Source: Embleya hyalina
GTDB lineage: Bacteria; Actinomycetota; Actinomycetes; Streptomycetales; Streptomycetaceae
NCBI RefSeq assembly: GCF_003967355.1
Contig: NZ_BIFH01000013.1
Span: 427,870-491,869, forward strand
Direction: 5' to 3'
Length of the DNA: 64,000 bases
Part shown: positions 47,427 to 56,692 of the stretch, in pieces
How the letters are laid out: each line of letters starts with the position of its first letter
Numbering within the stretch: position 1 is the stretch's first letter
Notes under the pieces: model-generated
Seen by the model: the letters and a program-made list of their open reading frames with translations, nothing else
The model's database searches: none
What the model was told of the DNA's origin: nothing
Translations under genes and position numbers: made by a program

Positions 47427-49781
47427 TTGTCAAACGCCGAATTGGGACACGAGCAGGAATTCGTCGATGTGCTGTACGCGCATCTCGCGGACCTGCGCGC
47501 CCGGACGGAGGCCGCCGTGACGAGCGCGCTCGGGCGCGAGCACGACGGCACCCGGCAGGCGCGCGTCGAGCGGGACATCGTGGTCTTCGAGCAGTCGGGC
47601 CTGCTGGCGGCGTTGGACGCCGGAGCGAACGGCCTGTGTTTCGGACGATTGTTGTTCCGCGACGGTGCCGACCATCACATCGGGCGCATCGGGATCCGCC
47701 GCGACGACGCCGAGCACACGCCGTTGGTCATCGACTGGCGGGCCGACGTCGCCCGGCCGTTCTATCTGGCGACCGGGCACACCCCGATGGGGCTGCGGCG
47801 TCGGCGGCACATCACCACGTCCGGGCGCCGGGTCACCGGGCTGCACGACGAGATCCTGGACCTCACCGACGCCACCCGTACCGGCTTCGAGGGCTCGGAC
47901 GCCGACGCCGTGCTGCTCGCGTCGCTCGACGCGGCCCGCACCGGGCGCATGCACGACATCGTGCAGACCATCCAGGCCGAGCAGGACCGGATCATCCGCG
48001 CGCCGCACGGCGGTGTGCTCGTGGTCGAGGGCGGCCCGGGCACCGGCAAGACCGTCGTCGCGCTGCACCGCGCGGCCTACCTGCTGTACGCGAACCGCGA
48101 GCAGTTGACCCGCCGCGTCGTGCTCGTGGTCGGCCCCAACCCCGCCTTCCTCGGCTACATCGAGGACGTGCTGCCGTCGCTCGGCGAGACGGGCGTGCAA
48201 TTCGCCACCCCCGGCGAGCTGTTCCCGGGCGTGACCGCGACCGCCGTCGACACCCCGGAGGCCGCCGAGGTCAAGGGTCGGGCCGCGATGGCCGAGGTGC
48301 TGGGCCGCTTCGTGGCCGACCGGCAGACGGTGCCCGAGACGCCGTTGTTCATCGAGCACGACGACGGCGACCTGTACCTCGACGCGGCGATCGCCGAGGC
48401 CGCCCGGAGCAAGGCGCGGGCGACGCCGCTGCCGCACAACCTGGCCCGCCCGGCGTTCGCGTCGCGCGTGATCGACGGCCTGACCGAGCAGTTGGTCGAT
48501 CGGCTCGGCGCCGACCCGTTCGGCGGGCCGAACTTCCTCGGCTCGGGCGAGATCGCGCAGTTGTCGATGTCGGTCGCCGAGAGCCCGGCCGTCCAGGCGG
48601 CCATCGACGAACTGTGGCCGCGCCTCACGCCGCAGGAGTTGATCGCGGACTACCTCGCCGAACCGGTCTACCTGTCCGACGAGGACGCGGCGGCGATCCG
48701 GCGACCGATCGGATACGACCCGGTCTTCGGGACCCGGGCCGCCGTCGAATGGACGGTCGCCGACGTGCCGTTGCTCGACGAGGCCGCCGAACTCCTGGGC
48801 GAGGACGACTCGTTGGCGCGGGCCCTGGCAGCCGCCGAACGCCGCCGGCGGATCGCCTACGCGCAGGGCGTGCTCGACCTGTCGTACGGCTCGCGCACCC
48901 AGGAGTTCGAGGATCGCGACGACGAGGAGTCCGAGGTGCTGAGCGCCCACGACCTCGTGGACGCCGAACGCCTCGCCGAACGCCAGGAGGAACTCGACCA
49001 CCGCACCTCCGCCGAACGCGCGGCGGCGGACCGCACCTGGGCGTACGGCCACATCGTGGTCGACGAGGCCCAGGAACTGTCCGCGATGGCCTGGCGGTTG
49101 CTGATGCGGCGCAGCCCCACCCGGTCGATGACCCTGGTCGGCGACCCCGCGCAGACCTCGGAGCCGGGCGCGTGCGGCTCGTGGGAGCGCATCCTGGTGC
49201 CGTTCGTCGAGGGCCGCTGGGAGCGGGTGCGCCTGGGCGTGAACTACCGTACGCCGACCGAGATCATGGAGGTCGCGGCGGAGGTCGTGCGGGCCGTCGA
49301 CCCCGGGTTCGGGCCGCCGGACTCGGTGCGCTCGACCGGCGTGAAGCCGTGGTCGCGGCACACCGCGGACCTGCCGGCGGCCGTGGCCTGGGCGGTCGCG
49401 CACGAAGGGGTCGCGCCGGAGGGGGTCGCGCACGACGCGGTCACCCCGGGGGCGGGCCCGGGAGACGCCGGCGGCGCCGACGCGCGGATTCCGGTCGCCG
49501 GCCGCGTCGCCGTGATCGCGCCGCGCGAGCTGATCGACACGCTGGCGACGGCGATCCCGCACGCCGAGCGAGGCGTCGAGCCGGACCTGACCCGGCCGTT
49601 GGTGCTGCTCGATCCCAAGCAGGCCAAGGGCCTGGAGTTCGACGTCGTGATCGTCGCGGAGCCGGCCGCGTTCGCCCTGGCGGACCTGTACGTGGCCCTG
49701 ACCCGGGCGACGCAACGCCTCGGCGTCGTCCACACCCGCGACCTCCCGCCGGGCCTCACCGGTCTCGTCCAGGCGGGCTGA
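47427..49781 (+). CDS. helR: HelR/HelD-like RNA polymerase-associated motor ATPase
   Basis: 784 residues from TTG 47427-47429 with GGGAG six bases before. UvrD-like helicase core: Walker A VVEGGPGTGKTVVALHRAAY (~residue 200), Walker B GHIVVDEAQELSAMAW, LVGDPAQTS, LLDPKQAKGLEFDVVIV and LYVALTRATQRLGVVHT. The N-terminal arm (AELGHEQEFVDVLYAHLADL), DGLCFGRL-like module (AGANGLCFGRLLFRDGADHH) and the RRRHITTSGRRVTGLHDE block are characteristic of the HelD/HelR group. These proteins insert arms into RNA polymerase, recycle stalled complexes and, for HelR, displace rifamycin. Whether it is HelR or general HelD cannot be settled here; no RAE lies upstream. Convergent with a FUSC gene. Confidence 0.85.
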   Translation: MSNAELGHEQEFVDVLYAHLADLRARTEAAVTSALGREHDGTRQARVERDIVVFEQSGLLAALDAGANGLCFGRLLFRDGADHHIGRIGIRRDDAEHTPLVIDWRADVARPFYLATGHTPMGLRRRRHITTSGRRVTGLHDEILDLTDATRTGFEGSDADAVLLASLDAARTGRMHDIVQTIQAEQDRIIRAPHGGVLVVEGGPGTGKTVVALHRAAYLLYANREQLTRRVVLVVGPNPAFLGYIEDVLPSLGETGVQFATPGELFPGVTATAVDTPEAAEVKGRAAMAEVLGRFVADRQTVPETPLFIEHDDGDLYLDAAIAEAARSKARATPLPHNLARPAFASRVIDGLTEQLVDRLGADPFGGPNFLGSGEIAQLSMSVAESPAVQAAIDELWPRLTPQELIADYLAEPVYLSDEDAAAIRRPIGYDPVFGTRAAVEWTVADVPLLDEAAELLGEDDSLARALAAAERRRRIAYAQGVLDLSYGSRTQEFEDRDDEESEVLSAHDLVDAERLAERQEELDHRTSAERAAADRTWAYGHIVVDEAQELSAMAWRLLMRRSPTRSMTLVGDPAQTSEPGACGSWERILVPFVEGRWERVRLGVNYRTPTEIMEVAAEVVRAVDPGFGPPDSVRSTGVKPWSRHTADLPAAVAWAVAHEGVAPEGVAHDAVTPGAGPGDAGGADARIPVAGRVAVIAPRELIDTLATAIPHAERGVEPDLTRPLVLLDPKQAKGLEFDVVIVAEPAAFALADLYVALTRATQRLGVVHTRDLPPGLTGLVQAG

Positions 49782-49815
49782 CCGGGACTACCGCGACCCG
49801 GACGCGGTGACCGCG

Positions 49816-49860
49816 GCGGGCGCCGGCCACGCGCTCGAAAGGCACGTGGCCGGCGCCCGC
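49816..49860. terminator. Bidirectional terminator hairpin
   Basis: GCGGGCGCCGGCCACG (49816-49831) and CGTGGCCGGCGCCCGC (49845-49860) make a perfect 16-bp stem with a 13-base loop between the convergent helicase and FUSC genes. Confidence 0.8.
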
Positions 49861-49889
49861 GCCCACCGCCCCGCCGGCGCCCCCGGCCG

Positions 49890-51218
49890 TCAGGTCCGGC
49901 GACGCAGGGTGTGCCGCAGGGGCCGTCGCAGGCGGCGCGGGACACGGAGGAGGCGGTCGGTGGGCGCCACCACACGCCGGATGCGCTCGCGCAGGACCGG
50001 ACCGGGCCGGGCGACCACGGCGCGCAGCCGGCGCTCCTCGGCCAGTCGGCGCCGCCGCTCCTCGATGCGCTGCGCCAGGTCGCCCGGGGTGCCCGCCGGG
50101 CGGGTCTCGTCGACGAGCTTGTCGACGGCGGTCAGCAGCGTGCCGTACAGCTCCCAGCGGTCCGGGTTCTCGATCGAGTCGGCGAGCAGGATCGCCTCGG
50201 TGCGCGAGCGGTCCGCGAGCGCCTCGGTCAGCCGGTCGCGCAGGGTGTCCTCGGCCCGGGCGGCCTCCTCCGGCAGGGCCCGCCCGTGCAACACGACCAG
50301 ATGGCCGTACGCCGCGAACAGCGCCGCGAGCGAGTGGAACAGACTGCGCAGGGACTGTGCGGTGGCCAACGGGATCTCGGTGTACGCCGGCTCGCCGTGC
50401 GCACCCCGCGCGTAGAGCCCGCTCAGTGCCCGACACACCATGCGCAGCGCCACCGCGCTGATCTCGGCGGTGTCCAGGCCGCTGCGCAGCGCCAGCACCC
50501 GCACGGTGGCCCGTCTGCCGCGCGGGTTGAGCCGGGTACCCTCCTCGGCCGTCGACAACGTCGCGTCCACGCGCACGATGTCCCGGTCGATCCGGCGGGC
50601 CTCCTCCAGCCAGCCGTGCGCCCGGGCGTGGCTGACGTCCTCGCCGATCTCCCGGGCCATCGTGTCCAGCAGGCGGGTCAGCCCGTCGAAGGCCGACATC
50701 ACCGCCTCGTTCGCGGGCCGGACGTGCACCGGCGGCGCCAGGACGAGGGAGAAGACCATGCCGACCGCGGCCCCGATCAGGGTCTCCGCGATCCGGTCCC
50801 ACGCGGTGTCGGCGACCTGGCTGACGCCCAGCACGATCATCGCGCTGATCGCCACCTCGTTGATCGAATCGCCGAGCCGGATCAGGTGCCCCAGACCGAG
50901 CGAGGCCAACAACAGCAGGGTCAGACTCCACCAGTTGAGCCCGACCGCCTCGCTGAACAGCACCGCGATCAGCACCCCGGAGACCACGCTGGCCACCCGC
51001 TGTACACCCGTGGTGAACGTCGCGTACGAGGTGACCTGGACCACCAGGAGCGCGGTGAGCGGAGACAGGATCGGCTGCGGATCGGGGCCGGTCAGCAGCA
51101 GCGCGGCGACATACGAGGTGACGGCCGCCACGGTGGTCCGCAGCACCTGCGCGACCAGTGAGGTCTCGCTCTCCTTGACCCTGGACAGCGCCGCCGAGAG
51201 ATCGACGTCGGACGGCAT
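49890..51218 (-). CDS. FUSC-family aromatic acid exporter-like membrane protein
   Basis: 442 residues, ATG 51216-51218 with GGGAG. The N-terminal third holds about six hydrophobic helices (TTVAAVTSYVAALLLTG; SPLTALLVVQVTSYATFTTG; WWSLTLLLLASLGLGHLIRL; AETLIGAAVGMVFSLVLAPP). The rest is a long soluble helical part, ending in an Arg-rich tail. This layout matches the ArAE/FUSC group (AaeB, YccS-like), thought to export aromatic carboxylates or other hydrophobic acids. Soluble part may regulate gating. Stands alone; not in an operon with the small gene beyond it. Confidence 0.88.
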   Translation of the reverse strand: MPSDVDLSAALSRVKESETSLVAQVLRTTVAAVTSYVAALLLTGPDPQPILSPLTALLVVQVTSYATFTTGVQRVASVVSGVLIAVLFSEAVGLNWWSLTLLLLASLGLGHLIRLGDSINEVAISAMIVLGVSQVADTAWDRIAETLIGAAVGMVFSLVLAPPVHVRPANEAVMSAFDGLTRLLDTMAREIGEDVSHARAHGWLEEARRIDRDIVRVDATLSTAEEGTRLNPRGRRATVRVLALRSGLDTAEISAVALRMVCRALSGLYARGAHGEPAYTEIPLATAQSLRSLFHSLAALFAAYGHLVVLHGRALPEEAARAEDTLRDRLTEALADRSRTEAILLADSIENPDRWELYGTLLTAVDKLVDETRPAGTPGDLAQRIEERRRRLAEERRLRAVVARPGPVLRERIRRVVAPTDRLLRVPRRLRRPLRHTLRRRT

Positions 51219-51510
51219 GCGGCTCCCTTCTCCACGTGCTCCACGCGGTCGGACCGTGGTTTTTTTTCGATCCCCCTCGTATGCCCTGTTCGCGACCGTC
51301 ACACCGGTCGTTCGACCGTGAGCGGCACGTCCACCGCCGTCCTCGAAACGCATGGCCCGGCGCGTGGCGGAGGAGCGATCCCCGCGAGCGTTTGCCGATC
51401 GCACGACAACGCCCGCGCGGCGCGCATACCGATTCGCGCGGCCCCGTGTCGCGATCGCGGTGATCCGGGACGACGTCGGCCGCCGGCGGGACGTCGGTTC
51501 GCCCGGTGGG

Positions 51511-51774
51511 TCAGTTCGGGTCGTGGCCGATGATCTGGGTGACGTGGTTGCCGCGGGCGACGACGACGAAGCGGTGGCCGAGGGCGGTCGGCTCGGTGTC
51601 GAGGTGCAGGACGCCCTCGACGCCCGCCTCCATGGCGGGTGGACCGTCGATGACGGCGGTCCACCTGTTGGGGAGGGTGTCACCGTCGACCGGCCAGTCG
51701 TACAGGTCGAGCGTGACCTCGACGTCGTCGCGGTCGGGGAGCGTCACGTGCCCGTGGGCCTGGTGGATCTCCAT
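51511..51774 (-). CDS. Small hypothetical protein, 87 residues
   Basis: Starts at ATG 51772-51774 (MEIHQAHGHVTLPDRDDVEV) and ends IIGHDPN. Acidic, mostly beta-strand by appearance: TLDLYDWPVDGDTLPNRWTA, HLDTEPTALGHRFVVVARGN. The ribosome site is poor (CGAAGG just before ATG). Codon-position GC bias fits a real gene: the frame keeps G or C at third positions. No recognised domain; no signal peptide. Lies alone between the FUSC gene (292 bases) and the SnoaL gene, with a terminator hairpin for the latter at 52001-52027. Confidence 0.65.
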   Translation of the reverse strand: MEIHQAHGHVTLPDRDDVEVTLDLYDWPVDGDTLPNRWTAVIDGPPAMEAGVEGVLHLDTEPTALGHRFVVVARGNHVTQIIGHDPN

Positions 51775-52000
51775 CCTTCGAGTCTGCGTCGGCTCGCGGG
51801 ATCCCGCCGGCGAGACGCCCGCCCCCCGAGGTTCCGGGAACCACGTTCGGCCGATGCATCCACATGGTGACGACATCCCACGGAACGTGAGCGCCGTCGG
51901 TGCTCATTCGGCGCTTCGTGCACGATGTCGTCGTGGTGCGGTCGCGGCGGCACGCGGTGTCGGCGTCCGGATGCGGAGGCCGTGGACGCGCGGCGCGCCC

Positions 52001-52027
52001 GCCGCGTACCCGGAGCGGGTACGCGGC
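52001..52027 (-). terminator. Terminator of the SnoaL-like gene
   Basis: GCCGCGTACCCG (52001-52012) and CGGGTACGCGGC (52016-52027) form a perfect 12-bp stem around GAG, 44 bases after the stop of the SnoaL-like gene on the minus strand. The rest of 51775-52070 shows no gene. Confidence 0.7.
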
Positions 52028-52070
52028 GGAACGCGCCGCGGTCGGGTGGCCCGCGTCGCCGTCGCCGTCG

Positions 52071-52487
52071 TCAGCGCATGTTCACGACGGCGGGGGAGTT
52101 CTGGTACGACGCGAGCAGCCACCTGCCGTCCCGGCGGGTCAGGACCCACGTCGCGATCGCGGCGCGGTCGGCCGGTACTTCGGTCTCGCCCGCGAAGACG
52201 ACGTTCGATTCGCTGACCACGAGGGCGGTGTCGTCGTTGAGGAAGCGAATGCCCAGTACCTTGTTGTCGGTTGTCGAGCCCTTCAGGAAACCGTCGAAGC
52301 CGGCCGCCATGCTCCGGCGGACGTCCTCGCGGGACGGACGGTAGGAGCCCGGCAGGATCGCGCAGGCGTCCTCGGTGTAGTCGGCCACGAACGCGTCGGC
52401 GTCGTGCGCGTCCCAGGCGTCGTACACACCCTCGAGTACCTTCAGGATGGCGGTCTCGTCCGCGGCCCTGGTGCGGTTGGTGGTCAT
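52071..52487 (-). CDS. SnoaL-like / SgcJ-type NTF2-fold protein
   Basis: 138 residues, ATG 52485-52487 after GAGGAAACCC. NTF2-like cone fold: ILKVLEGVYDAWDAHDADAF, VADYTEDACAILPGSYRPSR, TALVVSESNVVFAGE and TWVLTRRDGRWLLASYQNSP. SgcJ/EcaC and SnoaL relatives are small hydrolases, cyclases or ligand-binding proteins, and many are stress genes. It lies downstream of the ECF sigma gene on the same strand (127 bases), whose C-terminus carries the same fold, so it is probably part of that regulon. Confidence 0.88.
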   Translation of the reverse strand: MTTNRTRAADETAILKVLEGVYDAWDAHDADAFVADYTEDACAILPGSYRPSREDVRRSMAAGFDGFLKGSTTDNKVLGIRFLNDDTALVVSESNVVFAGETEVPADRAAIATWVLTRRDGRWLLASYQNSPAVVNMR

Positions 52488-52614
52488 GGGTTTCCTCGTT
52501 CCGGTCGTACTGGCGCGGATCGTCGCGGTCTGCGACGCACCGGGAGTCGGGTGCGGCTCCGCGGATACATACCGGCGGCGGGATCCGAACTCATCGCGCC
52601 GAGACGAACTTTTT

Positions 52615-53601
52615 TCAGCGGCCGAAGACATGCCCCGGCGGCCGTCGGATTCCGAGCCGCGGCGCGAGGCCGAACGACGCGAACACCTCGGGGTCCCGGA
52701 ACACGGTGTTCCTGTCGATGCCGGAGGTGGTGACGGTGAACACCTGGAGGGTGTGCACCTCGAACACGCCGTCGGCGCCGAGGTTGTAGGCGGCGAACCC
52801 CGGCTGACCGTTGGCCGCGACGGGGACCAGCCGCCACGTGGTGCCCGCCTTGTCGAACACCCAGTCCATGAATTGCCCGTAGTTGTCGCGCCCGACGAAC
52901 CAATTGAGCATCGGCGGCATCTCCATCAGGACATCGTCGGTCAGGAGCCGCTTGAGCCCTTCGACGTCGGCGTTCACGAACGCCGTCATGTAGCGATCGA
53001 CACAGGCCCGCTGTTCCGCCTGCGAGGGCTCGTCGACCTGGTCCTCCAGGACGCCCGTTCGGCTCAGCCGCGCCCGCGCCCGCTGCAGCGAACTGTTGAC
53101 GGAGGCGACCGACGTACCGAGGATGTCCGCGGTCTCGGCGGCGGAGAAGGCGAGCACCTCGCGCAGGATCAGCGCGGCGCGCTGCCGTGCCGAGAGGAGT
53201 TGCAACGCGGCGACGAAGGCCAGGCGCAGGCTGCCGCGATCGACGGCCGCGCCGGCGGGATCCCCGAGGTGCAGCAGCGCGTCGGGCATCGGTTGCAGCC
53301 AGGTGACCTCGCCGCCGTGGACCAGCGGATCGAGCGGCCGGCTGTCGGCGACCATTCCCGAGGGCAGCGGTCGGCGACCGCGGGTCTCCAAGGCCGTCAG
53401 GCAGGCGTGCGTCGCGATCCGATACAGCCAGGTCCGCAGCGAACCGCGGGCCGGGTCGTATCGATCCCGCGCCCGCCAGGCCCGCAGGTAGGTCTCCTGA
53501 ACCAGGTCCTCGGCGTCGTGGACCGAACCGAGGACGCGGTAGCAGTGGGCGAGCAGTTCCCGCCGATACGGCTCCACCCGCCGGCCGAAGTCCTCCACCA
53601 T
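52615..53601 (-). CDS. ECF sigma factor with C-terminal SnoaL-like domain
   Basis: 328 residues, ATG 53599-53601. Sigma region 2: HCYRVLGSVHDAEDLVQETY and LRTWLYRIATHACLTALETR. Region 4: LSARQRAALILREVLAFSAA, ETADILGTSVASVNSSLQRA. After residue ~195 comes an NTF2/SnoaL domain (DRYMTAFVNADVEGLKRLLT; QFMDWVFDKAGTTWRLVPVA). This is the SigG/SigJ-like ECF group, where the fused domain replaces an anti-sigma factor and senses a ligand or state. No anti-sigma gene is near, in agreement. Divergent from the phosphatase gene (207 bases). Confidence 0.93.
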   Translation of the reverse strand: MVEDFGRRVEPYRRELLAHCYRVLGSVHDAEDLVQETYLRAWRARDRYDPARGSLRTWLYRIATHACLTALETRGRRPLPSGMVADSRPLDPLVHGGEVTWLQPMPDALLHLGDPAGAAVDRGSLRLAFVAALQLLSARQRAALILREVLAFSAAETADILGTSVASVNSSLQRARARLSRTGVLEDQVDEPSQAEQRACVDRYMTAFVNADVEGLKRLLTDDVLMEMPPMLNWFVGRDNYGQFMDWVFDKAGTTWRLVPVAANGQPGFAAYNLGADGVFEVHTLQVFTVTTSGIDRNTVFRDPEVFASFGLAPRLGIRRPPGHVFGR

Positions 53602-53808
53602 GGTCGCCCCCCGGCCGATATCCCCGCTGTTCCCGGCCGCGAACGATATCGCAATCGCACGACCCCTCCGGCGCCGACGAGTTCGGCCTCGGGACCCGGC
53701 AACCGGCCTTCCGCCGCCTCCGGTGGGCCCGTGGTGCCGGCGCGCCGATGGGCGGTGGGGTGCGTAGCCTGGCGAGAGGGGCCGTCTGGATGGGGAGCCG
53801 GTGGTCGC

Positions 53809-55053
53809 GTGACGGTCGAGGTCGACTACAGGGCGTTGTTCGCCGCGACGCGGAGCCCGTACCTGGTGCTTGCGCCGGATCTGCTGATCGTGGACGTCAA
53901 CGAGGCGTATCTGCGGGTGACCGGTCGCACCCGGGAGGAACTGCTCGGGCGGTATCTGTTCGACGCGTTCCCCGGCAATCCCGCCGACCCGGACGCGGAC
54001 GGGGTGCGAAACCTCGGGATGTCACTGGAGCGGGCGCTCGCCACGGGCGAGGCGGACACGATGGCCGTGCAGCAGTACGACATCCCCGTGGTCGAGCGGC
54101 CCGGGGTGTTCGAGGAGCGTTGGTGGTCCTCGGTGAACGCTCCCGTCAGGGGTCCGGACGGGGAGGTGGCGTGGCTCATCCACCGGGTCGAGGACGTGAC
54201 CGCGTTCATCCGGTCCCGCCGGTTCCACGACTGCGGCGAGGGGGCGCCGCGAACCGAACACGAGGCGGGAGCGGAGGCGGAACTGTTCGTCCGGGCCCGG
54301 GAGTTGCAGCGACTGAACGAGGAACTGCGGGCGGCCAACGCCCGGGAGCGGGAAGTCGCCGTCACCCTCCAGGAGGCGATGTTGCATTCGCCGGACCTGG
54401 CTCGGCACTCCGAGGTGGCGGTGCGCTATCTGCCGGCGGTGGATTCGCTGAACGTGTGCGGAGACTGGTACGACGCCGTCGACTTGGCCGACGGGCGGTT
54501 CAGCGTCGCCGTGGGCGACGTCGTCGGGCACGGCCTGGAGGCCGCCACCGTCATGGGCATGCTCCGCAGCGCGCTGTCCGCGGCCAGTCGGGTGGTCGCC
54601 GGGCCGGCCGGCGCCCTGGAGGTGCTGGGCATGTACGCACGGTCCGTCGAGGGGGCGCTCGCCACGACCGCCATCAGCGTGCTCGTGGACAGCCGTTCGA
54701 AGCTGCTCGTCTACTCCAGCGCCGGCCATCCGCCGCCGGTGCTGCTGCACGCCGACGGCACCCACGAACTCCTCGACCACGCCACCGACCCGCCGCTGGG
54801 CGCGCGACCCGAGCACGTGCCCCGGCCGCAGGCCGGCACCGGCTACCACGCGGGCGACACGCTCGTCATCTACACCGACGGCCTGATCGAACGCCGCGGC
54901 GAGGACGTCGACACCGGCCTGGACCGCCTCACCGCCACCCTCGGCGACCTCACCGGCCTCGGCTCCGAGCGCCTGGCCGACGAACTCCTCGAACGCCTCG
55001 ACCTGGCCGGCGGCGGCCGCGACGACATCGCCCTGGTCGTCGTCCGCCTCTGA
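53809..55053 (+). CDS. PAS-domain PP2C/SpoIIE-type serine phosphatase
   Basis: 414 residues from GTG 53809. PAS domain first (LFAATRSPYLVLAPDLLIVD; YLRVTGRTREELLGRYLFDA), then a coiled coil (ARELQRLNEELRAANARERE), then the PP2C domain with metal-binding Asp residues in GDWYDAVDLADGRFSVAVGD and VVGHGLEAATVMGML, and ending LVIYTDGLIERRGEDV and GGGRDDIALVVVRL. Typically dephosphorylates anti-anti-sigma factors (RsbV type) and so tunes an alternative sigma factor. PAS senses redox, light or a ligand. No RsbV/RsbW gene adjacent. Confidence 0.93.
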   Translation: MTVEVDYRALFAATRSPYLVLAPDLLIVDVNEAYLRVTGRTREELLGRYLFDAFPGNPADPDADGVRNLGMSLERALATGEADTMAVQQYDIPVVERPGVFEERWWSSVNAPVRGPDGEVAWLIHRVEDVTAFIRSRRFHDCGEGAPRTEHEAGAEAELFVRARELQRLNEELRAANAREREVAVTLQEAMLHSPDLARHSEVAVRYLPAVDSLNVCGDWYDAVDLADGRFSVAVGDVVGHGLEAATVMGMLRSALSAASRVVAGPAGALEVLGMYARSVEGALATTAISVLVDSRSKLLVYSSAGHPPPVLLHADGTHELLDHATDPPLGARPEHVPRPQAGTGYHAGDTLVIYTDGLIERRGEDVDTGLDRLTATLGDLTGLGSERLADELLERLDLAGGGRDDIALVVVRL

Positions 55054-55300
55054 CCCACCGGCCGGACCAGGCGGATCGACGGATCCGGCCGGCACCGTTC
55101 CGGCGGCCGTGTAGGCGACCACCTTCGGGTGGTGACGGTCGCGTGCGTCGGGGGGTCCCATCGGGCTTCACGGAACGTCATGATGGACCTTCGTATGGTG
55201 ATGAAGCCGAAGAGGACGGGGGTGGCGGGGCCGCCCTGGGCGGGCGGGTGGTCGTGCTCGATGTGTGACTCGGATGGTTTGGGCGTTCGGAGGCGATTGC

Positions 55301-56341
55301 ATGAACGGTGATCCCCGCGAGTCGGGTGAGGAGGCCGGGCGGCGCAGTGCCGCCCTTGTCGTCGAGGAGGCCCTGGGGTTTCTGTATCCGGCCGCGTTGC
55401 GCGCGGCCGCGACGGTCGGGGTCGCGGACCATCTGGCCGACGGACCCCTCGGTGCGGCGGAACTGGCGCGGTTGACCGGCACCCGGGAACAGAACCTGTA
55501 TCGGCTGCTGCGACTCCTGGCGACCCGGGGGTTGTTCGAGGAGGACGACCGGGGCCGGTTCCGGCTGACCCCGGCGGGGGACTCGTTGCGTTCGGACGCG
55601 CCCGTCTCGGCACGCGCCGCGGTCCTGATGCTGACGGATCACACGATGTGGCTGCCGAGCGGGGAGATGACCCGCTGTCTGGAAACGGGTTCCTCGGCCT
55701 TCGAGGACATCTTCGGCGTGCCGTTCTTCGAGCACTTCGCCCGGGACGAGAAGACCGCCGCCGTATTCCACGCGGGCATGGACTCCATGTCGGAGGCGGA
55801 GAACGTTCCGATCGCCGCCGCCTACGCCTTCCCCGAGGCGGCCACCCTCGTGGATGTGGGCGGCGGCTACGGCGGTTTCCTGCTGGCCGCGTTGCGCGCC
55901 GGGCCGCGTCTGCGGGGAATCCTGTACGACCATGCCCACGTCCTGGCCGGCCACCGACTGGAGGTCCCGGAACTGACGGGCCGCTGGGCCACGTCGGAGG
56001 GCGACTTCTTCGCCTCGGTTCCCGCCGGAGACGTCTACCTGCTCAAGCGCATCCTGCACGACTGGGACGACGAGCAGTGCGTGCGGATCCTGCGCAACTG
56101 CCGCCGGGCGATGGCGCCCGGCGGTCGGGTCCTCGTCGTCGACGCGGTGCTGCCGCGGGGCAACGAACCGCACCAGGGCAAGGCACTGGACCTGATGATG
56201 ATGGCGTCGCTGGTCGGCCGGGAGCGCACCGAGGCGGACTTCGCCCGACTGTTCGACGCGGCGGGTCTGCGGTTGGCCGGCGTCGTCCCCACCCCGACCG
56301 TGCTGTCGATCGTGGAAGGGGCCGCGTCCGAGGACACGTGA
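55301..56341 (+). CDS. O-methyltransferase (hydroxyneurosporene/CrtF-type, SAM-dependent)
   Basis: 346 residues, ATG 55301-55303 with GGAGGCGATTGC. N-terminal winged-helix dimerisation domain (LADGPLGAAELARLTGTREQ, LYRLLRLLATRGLFEEDDRG), SAM motif I TLVDVGGGYGGFLLAALRAG, and the catalytic His in LLKRILHDWDDEQCVRILRN. Small-molecule O-methyltransferase of the type found in polyketide and carotenoid pathways. No biosynthetic partner nearby, so the substrate is unknown and it may be a displaced tailoring gene. Confidence 0.93.
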   Translation: MNGDPRESGEEAGRRSAALVVEEALGFLYPAALRAAATVGVADHLADGPLGAAELARLTGTREQNLYRLLRLLATRGLFEEDDRGRFRLTPAGDSLRSDAPVSARAAVLMLTDHTMWLPSGEMTRCLETGSSAFEDIFGVPFFEHFARDEKTAAVFHAGMDSMSEAENVPIAAAYAFPEAATLVDVGGGYGGFLLAALRAGPRLRGILYDHAHVLAGHRLEVPELTGRWATSEGDFFASVPAGDVYLLKRILHDWDDEQCVRILRNCRRAMAPGGRVLVVDAVLPRGNEPHQGKALDLMMMASLVGRERTEADFARLFDAAGLRLAGVVPTPTVLSIVEGAASEDT

Positions 56342-56692
56342 GAGGGCGGCCGGTCGGCCCGCCGGGCGCGGCCACCCGCGTTCGCCGCAACGCCGGGCGT
56401 ACGCCCGCCTGTTGGCGGGTCTCGCCGAGCGCTGCCCCGCGCCGCGACCTTCCGGGGCCGGACCGACGCGGCGGAGGGCGCGACCGGCCCGGCCGACGAA
56501 CCGACCGCCCACGAGGCCGGGCCCGCGGCGGACACTGCCGCCGCAACGCACGCCACCCCCGGCGCCGCTCGGCCCGAACGGCGCCGGGGCACGGACGGCC
56601 GCCGCCGACCTGCCCGCGCCGCGACCGAGTGGTGCCGGCGTGTCGACGTGCGACGGTGGTCGAGCGTCGGTGGCTGGGCGTACGGTCCCGGC
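56342..56692. other. Intergenic region without a recognised gene, 351 bases
   Basis: Lies between the O-methyltransferase and the SUKH-family gene, both on the plus strand. Very GC-rich, Arg/Pro/Ala-coding in every open frame, no ribosome site followed by a plausible gene, no clear hairpin. It probably carries the promoter of the SUKH gene near its right end. Confidence 0.5.

Noticed and set aside
47430..49733. Long minus-strand frame opposite the HelR-like gene.
   Set aside because: Codon-position bias and helicase motifs clearly support the plus strand; the antisense product has no recognisable domain.
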